Source: an uncultured Bacteroides sp. (GTDB lineage Bacteria; Bacteroidota; Bacteroidia; Bacteroidales; Bacteroidaceae). Taken from it: DNA of 37,595 nt. The notes below the pieces were generated by a model. It saw only the letters and a list, made by a program, of their open reading frames with translations, had not been told where the DNA came from and did no database searches. Below are positions 32,501 to 37,595 of the stretch, in pieces (within the stretch, counting starts at the first letter, position 1; the number at the start of each line of letters is the position of its first letter). The stretch lies in the NCBI GenBank assembly GCA_900553815.1, contig USEY01000035.1, forward strand, positions 1-37,595. Reading direction: 5' to 3'. The position numbers and the translations under genes are program-made.

Positions 32501-35423
32501 GCTGCATCATCCGGCTGTCCACCCGTTTACCGCCGCTGAATACATCCATCCACACACAGGCATCCGTCAGCGAAGTGCCCATGTAGAATGCAGCAGTCTC
32601 ACCTGTTGCCACTTCCGTTTTTTCCTCATACAGGAACAGAGGAGTATATGCAGCCAGCCTCTTATCTGTTTTTGAGAACAGCTTGAATACCGTGCTTTGT
32701 TTCGCCTGGTGCCCCAGCGAATCGGTAGCGCTCACTGTCAACCTGTAACGTCCCGACGGAACATCCTTCCACATATCAAAAAAATTCTTTACATCGGTCA
32801 GGCAGCGTCCCGTCAGCACCGGCTCGCCGTTTGTCACGTCAGTCATGCCGTCCGTTTCCCGGTCTAGCCGCCAGTCCACCGTCAGCGGCAGTCGTGCCCC
32901 CAGCGGATTCCGGGCATATACCGTCCAGTGCCCGCTGTCTTCCTTGCACACCAGCTGCGCCAGCGATATGTCCAGTCCCAAAGCATCTGTTCCCGCAGGT
33001 AAGGCCTGCGAAGCCGTCTGTGTCTCGCCAGCCTCATCGCTGACAGTAGCCTCTACGTTGTAAGTATAAAGGTACATACCTCCACTACGCAGCGTCAAAC
33101 CCTGCTCCAACAAGCTGTCCAACTCCACTTCTATTTCAAAACGTCCTGTGGCGTCCAGCATCACCGTGTCTGCCTTCAGCAGCTTCTCCGGCATGTTCAC
33201 AAATCCCCTGCCGGCATAGTACAGCCTCGACGAACCTCTCGTCACCCGGTAAGCCAGCGGCAACTGCTGCACGCTGACACCACTGAATGCCTGCACCCGT
33301 CCACTGACGGTCACACGTTCACCCAGACGATAGGGCACACTGACCGGTTCAAAGGTTATCTCAAACGTTGGCCGTTTATATTCCTCTACCCTGAAGCTCA
33401 CCGGCCCCATCATAGCTCCATTGAGCACCCGTATCTGATAATTCCCGTTCAGGCAAGCTGCCGGAAGCTGGAAATCGGTAGTAAACGAACCAAATTCTCC
33501 GGTCTGCACCTTGCGGGTGGCTATCTGTTTCCGGTTGGCGTCAAACAAGGCCAATTCCACCCATTCGCCTTCCACTACGTGCGCTCCATCTTCCTCCTGG
33601 TCGTACGCCTCATATTTATATTGGCTAACCGTACCCAACACCGTACGGGCATCGCCCTTATGCAGGTCATACACCACTCCTTTCAGATAAACCGTCTGTC
33701 CGGGACGATAAATGCTGCGGTCGGTCAGCAACGTCAGCCTGTGCCGTGTATCCGTACCCGTATTGCCCCCTAGTCTCAAGTATATTCTGTCAGAAGGCAT
33801 GGCAGTGTCCTTGTCTTTGTGCGCCACACAATACACCACGTTGCCCCAATCCTCCAAACGTACTGTCGCCTTGCCCGTGCCGTCGGTCTTCATTTCCTTC
33901 AGCAACTTACGGTTCTCCTCATTGTCCGACGAATACAGACTGAGAGTTACACCCTCTACCGAATGTCCGGTCCGTCCGTCAAGCGTCGTCATTTCCACCT
34001 GCCCGTTGCCCAGGTCAAGTGTTCTCAACCTCAACCGGCTCACCGGCAGAAAACGCCTTTCCGTCCGCCCGTTCCTGGCCCGCGGCACAACCTCCACCAC
34101 GTACATGCCCGGCTCTGCCGGAACCGGCAACAGTAAAGTCGTATCACTGGGCAGGTAAGGCATATCCTTCTCCGGCTTATACGATGCAGGCAGAGGCTTC
34201 AACGTATATTGTTGCGAATATATCCGTTTCGTAGCACACCGTCGAAAATCCTTGATATTATTGCAATTATACCGGTTGGTATATGTCTTCAGATTCGTAG
34301 CATAGATATTAATGGTCACCGGTGCTGTCATCGTGCGATAGTGCACCTGTAGCTTCAGTGTGTCACCAGGATACCCCATCCCGTCACCCGACAAGCTGAT
34401 TTGCGGACGCAGCAACTCTGCCCGCAACTGCTTCAATGCGCCTATGCGGTCGTAGGAAGGATAACGCCGTATGGCCTCATCACACAGGCGGATGGCTTCG
34501 CCCACACTGCGCCCTTCTTCATCTTCTTCTGCCATCCATTCCGCCTTGGCCAGATACACCTCGGCACACACCGGCCGGTCGGCATATCGTTCTATCAGCT
34601 CATCCAATGCATTCAGGTATTCACTATCCGTACAGTATTTTCCTTCATAGCGAACCATGGAGTGCATGGTGTCAACGTATTCAAGCTTAGTCAGCAACAA
34701 TGCATCCACCTTATCAGGACGACGCCCGTAAACATCCAACATTTGTTGAAAAATAGCATGAATCCCAGCTTGTACCAATGAATCAGCACCCACAACTGGC
34801 ATATATCTCAACGTACGAACCGCCCTCCGCGCCAACAGATGATAAAGGTCATGACCGTAATAAGCACTGCTTTTATGCTCTTCCACCAAAGGTTTATAGT
34901 CCAGCGCAGACACATCAACCAACCTATCAGCCTTTTCCAATGCAGCAAAGCTATGCGCTCTTACCTTTTTCACAAACTGTGGCATTGTCCAAAGACGAAT
35001 ATCCCCGGAAACACTGTCTCCTGCCACATCCGTCCTATCCATCAGAAGGAAATTCCCCTGCCAATAATCGGCATACTCCTGCGCCAACAGCGAATGCAAA
35101 ATAGCCTTATCCACCTCGTCCGTCTCCGTTGCCGCCCACTTCTCCATAGCTTCCAGACTACTGAAAAGGCTGTCGGGCGTCAGCTTCGCCTTGGTCGATT
35201 CCCTATACAGATAGGCCTTCAGCAACTGTGGCGAATTCTTTTCAGCCAATGCCTTCCGATATATCTCATCCGTCAGCTTCACTACCGTTTGCGGCAAGCT
35301 CTTATCCTGCGCCTGCCCCACCTGTTTCCACAAATTGTCATACGACTGCGCCCGCAATGCCGGCCAGCCCAGCCAAGTTGCCACCATCAGCAACAGCACA
35401 CAAATTCTACGAACTTTCTCCAT
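29517..35423 (-). CDS. Alpha-2-macroglobulin-like protein lacking a visible thioester
   Basis: A 1968-residue exported protein with a type I signal peptide (CVLLLMVATWLGWPALRAQ). An N-terminal helical region (about 30-330) is followed by macroglobulin domains: the MG2 signature LLTDRSIYRPGQTVYLKG is near residue 590, and the A2M-family block VPQSLTRWNFRGYAHT is near 1240. The thioester region of the family (CxEQ) is replaced by LPTMSEPETDNAIVWATA with no cysteine. A helical thioester-domain-like region and a C-terminal receptor-like domain follow (ending GGTLTVE). Bacterial A2M proteins usually trap proteases in the periplasm; without the thioester a trapping role by covalent bond is excluded, and a role in envelope defence is inference. 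It has no obvious partner penicillin-binding protein gene here. Confidence 0.88.
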   Translation of the reverse strand: MEKVRRICVLLLMVATWLGWPALRAQSYDNLWKQVGQAQDKSLPQTVVKLTDEIYRKALAEKNSPQLLKAYLYRESTKAKLTPDSLFSSLEAMEKWAATETDEVDKAILHSLLAQEYADYWQGNFLLMDRTDVAGDSVSGDIRLWTMPQFVKKVRAHSFAALEKADRLVDVSALDYKPLVEEHKSSAYYGHDLYHLLARRAVRTLRYMPVVGADSLVQAGIHAIFQQMLDVYGRRPDKVDALLLTKLEYVDTMHSMVRYEGKYCTDSEYLNALDELIERYADRPVCAEVYLAKAEWMAEEDEEGRSVGEAIRLCDEAIRRYPSYDRIGALKQLRAELLRPQISLSGDGMGYPGDTLKLQVHYRTMTAPVTINIYATNLKTYTNRYNCNNIKDFRRCATKRIYSQQYTLKPLPASYKPEKDMPYLPSDTTLLLPVPAEPGMYVVEVVPRARNGRTERRFLPVSRLRLRTLDLGNGQVEMTTLDGRTGHSVEGVTLSLYSSDNEENRKLLKEMKTDGTGKATVRLEDWGNVVYCVAHKDKDTAMPSDRIYLRLGGNTGTDTRHRLTLLTDRSIYRPGQTVYLKGVVYDLHKGDARTVLGTVSQYKYEAYDQEEDGAHVVEGEWVELALFDANRKQIATRKVQTGEFGSFTTDFQLPAACLNGNYQIRVLNGAMMGPVSFRVEEYKRPTFEITFEPVSVPYRLGERVTVSGRVQAFSGVSVQQLPLAYRVTRGSSRLYYAGRGFVNMPEKLLKADTVMLDATGRFEIEVELDSLLEQGLTLRSGGMYLYTYNVEATVSDEAGETQTASQALPAGTDALGLDISLAQLVCKEDSGHWTVYARNPLGARLPLTVDWRLDRETDGMTDVTNGEPVLTGRCLTDVKNFFDMWKDVPSGRYRLTVSATDSLGHQAKQSTVFKLFSKTDKRLAAYTPLFLYEEKTEVATGETAAFYMGTSLTDACVWMDVFSGGKRVDSRMMQLTDTLMRMEIPYLDTYGESVSILFNTLKEGEFYSETVYLKKKQPDTRLNVKWQVFRDRLRPGQQEEWKLVVTGPDGRPAAAEMLALMYDASLDKLYRNNPQWGVFFSRNLYWCNVGLNNPGRLYMSPYFTIPDWSIPNLAYDCFSPLINGGGSVAEVLRIRDDVMIVGYQNASLSMMTGNAKRAVASSRALYSTEESGSAVEIAMTDAVLEEETVRADETLTQPQPELRTNFAETAFFYPQLRTNEQGEIVVSFTVPQSLTRWNFRGYAHTREMYTGKLEASTVTAKEFMLKPNLPRYVRVGDRTEIAATVSNLTKGKVKGSVVMQLFDPMTEKVVLTRKQKFEAEAGRNAAVKFSFEADERYDLLGIRLVADGGTFSDGEQHLLPVLSNKQQVVETQTLTVRGKETRTFGLDSLFNGNSRTATDRRLTVEFTGNPAWYAVQALPTMSEPETDNAIVWATAYYANALAGYIANSQPRIKAVFDSWKATGASKETFLSQLEKNQEVKNILLSESPWLMEATGEAEQRARMATLFDLNQLNNRTASAVVRLKELQGDDGSWSWYKGMGGNYYVTVYVLRQLERLPLLTGTPLQNEALAMKREGMRYLHGVARKEYLRLREAEKKGTKVTTLSGAALDYLYLVALSGEQVPKENKEAYDYLLERVHYNLNMSSMLYKAQCAVILQAAGRKAEAAEFEASLKEHLVTEEEVGAHFAFNDGRLGWLMLPAMAHVAAMEALARFDGNEALLENMKLWLLKQKQTMAWNTPVTTADAVYALLCGGRNLLEDDGQVNLKLGKTTWSTTDSEVAGLGYVKKTFTGDDAALKAKNIVVEKPGEGMAWGAVYAQYLSPLSDLKEQGGELGVEKQLYVERTAADGKRTLEPLTGKAKVGDKVVARLVIRADRDMDFVQLKDQRGACFEPTGALSGYRWSGGLGYYAEVEDAGTNFFFDHLGKGTYVLEHSYRVVRSGEYETGIATLQSAYAPEFAAHSAGGTLTVE

Positions 35424-35845
35424 ACGCGTTGTTTTTTTAATGTCAGCTCTGCCCGACTTCCGGCAACTCCCTGCCGTCAGCCCGCCACAGCCTGAACCTA
35501 TTCATAACAACAAAGTAACAGAATAAAGTTCAAATAAATGTAGCTTTTATCACAAAAAAGGTTGAATATGGGCAATTTACCCACAAAACTAAACCCACAA
35601 AAGAAGTATTAACTTATCTAAGCCATCATGGCCTTCTCTTTCTGAAACAGACAATTCTATTACAACTCCATATCGCTACTACCAGCCCGATTCTATCCAA
35701 TAGCCACATAAAAACGCATGCTCCTATTTTAATCAACGCTTCGCTCTTTCCATTCCCTGGGTCTTAAATCACTCATAACTTTACGTTTCTCCTCGCCAAT
35801 AATCGTTTTTTATTTACTCAAATTTCAGGAATACGAGATTTTTCG
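35424..35845. other. Non-coding region, no clear feature
   Basis: No gene, tRNA or strong terminator seen. TTACTTTG at the left side (near 35503) is one base short of a -7 element for the large leftward gene. The segment is AT-rich towards the AlbA_2 gene. Confidence 0.5.
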
Positions 35846-37336
35846 TTACTCCATGATTAACTTATATTTCTGCCTACTACTTGTAGGCTTATCGGGAATA
35901 GTCATTGCTATTACTTCAGACTGCAACATTTTCTCCAAATACTTGTCTTTTACAGTACGAATAGAACAAGACATGATAAGCGCAAGTTCTTTTGCCGATT
36001 TCGGCTCAATTAAACTATTTAAAATAAGCAAAATACTATTTTTATCTTCTTCGCCAAAATAGCCAGGTATCAACTTATCCAACGACTTAGGAAAAGACTT
36101 AGGAAAAGACTTAGGAAGTCCACAATTATCATACTGTGAATCAGAATATTCTATTGCAGAATAACTTATCACCTCAAAGGCTGTAATCTTATCAACATTA
36201 AATACCGGTTCCACTCCTCCATTCTCAACCATCATATTTTTCACGCGGCTCACCCCTCTGTTAAACATATTTACATAGCCCATAACTTTCAAAGCCTGAG
36301 CAATAATAGGGTTCCGATAGTCATTCACATCCGGGAAATTCTCAGGACGAGCCTTACCATACAGACCACCCGGATTCATTATTTCTATACGATTAGCAAA
36401 CTGATAAAAACGTGTCGGCATATTGGACTGATAATCCCGATGCATACAAGCATTTAAAAGCAACTCCCTAAGCGCATCTGCCGGATAATTGGATTGATTT
36501 TTTTCACGCAAAGTGCTTACTGCGACAGGTCGACTTTTTATAATTCCAAAATCAATAAAAGCCTCCAAATATGGCATCATCTTGGCCAGGCAATCATAAA
36601 ATGGTTTTTCATCATCAATTTCAGCACCTCTGTCAAGGCCGTTAAAACGCACATATTGCAAATAAGCTCCATACAAAAATTGCCTCGGATTTTTTCCAAA
36701 TAACACAATACAAGCATTAGTAGGACAATGATAAGTCATATCATACAGTCCCAAAGCTGCCATTTGTTGTTCTATGCTTCTGGTGTCATTTTTCAATTCT
36801 TCCTCATTTACCGCTTTGGGAATATACTCATTCCTGATAATGTCCAGATAAATATCATCCAACGTAGCCGAATAGCAAGGTGAAGCATCAAATGTAGCCA
36901 TATTACTCATACGTTTTTCCGACAAGATACGTTCTTCATCAATTGTAGCAATATCCCTTCGTGGTCCTATGCGGATAAAGGTTCTACCCCGGTATCTAAC
37001 AGGAGTAGAAAAAGAAGGCTGTACCTCTACAATGAGCAAATCCCCACCATCCAATTCATAGCGTTCGCATGTCATCATAGGTATAGGCAGAATATTCCCG
37101 TCACTACGAATGCCTGAGATTTTTTTAAAAAGATTGTCATCAACCTTAAGCCCTGACAGTTCCCCATTATCTTTAGCACCAATAATAAGATACCCATTCT
37201 GTCGTGAATTAGACATGTCATTACTAAAAGCACAAATGGCCTCTTGGAACTTATCCATATCGGTTGTGCTCACTGTACGTTCTATGCGTGAGGTTTCTGT
37301 ACTCTTAAGCAACCCAAATATCTCTTCTTTTGTCAT
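35846..37336 (-). CDS. AlbA_2 (Schlafen-type) and HATPase domain protein
   Basis: A 496-residue cytoplasmic protein. The N-terminal AlbA_2 domain (about 10-125) shows AFSNDMSNSRQNGYLIIGAK and then GRTFIRIGPR. A GHKL-type ATP-binding block follows (ALRELLLNACMHRDY, with GLYGKARPENFPDVNDYRNP). The C-terminal 80 residues (SLIEPKSAKELALIMSCS) look like a winged helix. Proteins of this plan are putative transcription regulators or are linked to mobile or defence loci. A linker (PKSFPKSFPKSLDKL) is encoded by a 12-bp tandem repeat. The gene is AT-rich relative to the genes to its left, so it may be acquired. It stands alone, with no visible operon partner in the window. Confidence 0.85.
   Translation of the reverse strand: MTKEEIFGLLKSTETSRIERTVSTTDMDKFQEAICAFSNDMSNSRQNGYLIIGAKDNGELSGLKVDDNLFKKISGIRSDGNILPIPMMTCERYELDGGDLLIVEVQPSFSTPVRYRGRTFIRIGPRRDIATIDEERILSEKRMSNMATFDASPCYSATLDDIYLDIIRNEYIPKAVNEEELKNDTRSIEQQMAALGLYDMTYHCPTNACIVLFGKNPRQFLYGAYLQYVRFNGLDRGAEIDDEKPFYDCLAKMMPYLEAFIDFGIIKSRPVAVSTLREKNQSNYPADALRELLLNACMHRDYQSNMPTRFYQFANRIEIMNPGGLYGKARPENFPDVNDYRNPIIAQALKVMGYVNMFNRGVSRVKNMMVENGGVEPVFNVDKITAFEVISYSAIEYSDSQYDNCGLPKSFPKSFPKSLDKLIPGYFGEEDKNSILLILNSLIEPKSAKELALIMSCSIRTVKDKYLEKMLQSEVIAMTIPDKPTSSRQKYKLIME
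36084..36117. repeat. In-frame 12-bp tandem repeat inside the AlbA_2 gene
   Basis: GACTTAGGAAAA twice and a partial third copy, contiguous. It encodes a PKSF repeat in the linker between the ATP-binding domain and the C-terminal helix-turn-helix. Units of four codons can be gained or lost without changing frame. Confidence 0.85.
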
Positions 37337-37595
37337 AGCTATTTTCTATTATTTTTTCCCAACATCCCAATCCGGCATCTTAAAAACTTCTGACATAGAA
37401 TCAGGTTTCCGCTAATTAATGACTCATGTTTAGCTTGCGCTGACTTAAATCAATAATCTCAAGTCTCGCCAGCTCATTAATAAGTTACAGTTCATAAGTC
37501 AAGCCAATGCCTTTGTAAAGCATGTCGGTCATACACCCCAAACTATCGGCTTTAACTCCTAAGCCCACCTTGGTGGGCGATAACTCCTTTTAACT
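37337..37595. other. Non-coding region with a 7-bp perfect hairpin at its end
   Basis: No gene seen. GCCCACC (37563-37569) and GGTGGGC (37572-37578) form a perfect GC-rich stem with a 2-base centre, flanked by two copies of TAACTCCT (37553 and 37581, the second as TAACTCCT too), 28 bp apart. It runs to the window edge. A terminus of a mobile element or the start of another repeat array is possible but not shown. Confidence 0.5.

Overview
The window looks like a chromosomal segment of a gut-type Bacteroidales (Bacteroides or Phocaeicola-like). This rests on a SusC/SusD pair, PorU/PorV, a DUF1573 protein, a Bacteroides-type tyrosine recombinase, and repeated Bacteroides promoter elements (-7 TAnnTTTG with -33 TTTG-like) at sensible distances from starts. 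Species cannot be assigned by eye.

Layout. (1) 1 to about 5138: the integrase-proximal end of an AT-rich integrative element, all genes leftward: an SF2 helicase-like protein, two unknowns, another unknown with its own promoter and terminator, and a tyrosine recombinase next to the 3' end of tRNA-Pro(GGG). The other end lies outside the window. (2) 5214-6163: non-coding DNA with a purine-rich tract and an array of 22-bp phased degenerate repeats. (3) 6164-8199: a porin and a cytoplasmic protein with an ExoX-like small module, rightward, separated by a terminator and a clear promoter. (4) 15851-8228, leftward: a run of rex, FAH-family hydrolase, porU, porV, ispF and a secreted metallophosphoesterase, probably one operon. 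(5) 16123-16470: SUI1/YciH-like translation factor, followed by 520 bp of non-coding DNA with TTTCAC inverted repeats and a second, clearer 22-bp phased array of the same family as in (2). (6) 20205-16992, leftward: a small ABC/AAA ATPase, a DUF4435 (TOPRIM-like) protein and an MscS channel, closely packed behind one palindromic promoter. The ATPase plus DUF4435 pair has the composition of the PARIS anti-phage system (AriA/AriB). (7) 25353-20489: a SusC/SusD pair with no enzymes beside it, divergent from a membrane-anchored TPR/LuxR-like regulator (25704-27209). (8) 29398-27221: DUF1573 protein and MeaB GTPase. (9) 35423-29517: a 1968-aa alpha-2-macroglobulin-like protein without a visible thioester. 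(10) 37336-35846: an AlbA_2 (Schlafen-type)/HATPase protein with an in-frame 12-bp repeat, AT-rich and possibly accessory.

The observations most worth following are the two 22-bp phased intergenic arrays, which share period, phase and a GTNNAC core and which I do not recognise as a described repeat family, and the ATPase-DUF4435-MscS gene set with its operator-like promoter and heptamer repeat. Both are visible directly in the sequence; their functions are inference.
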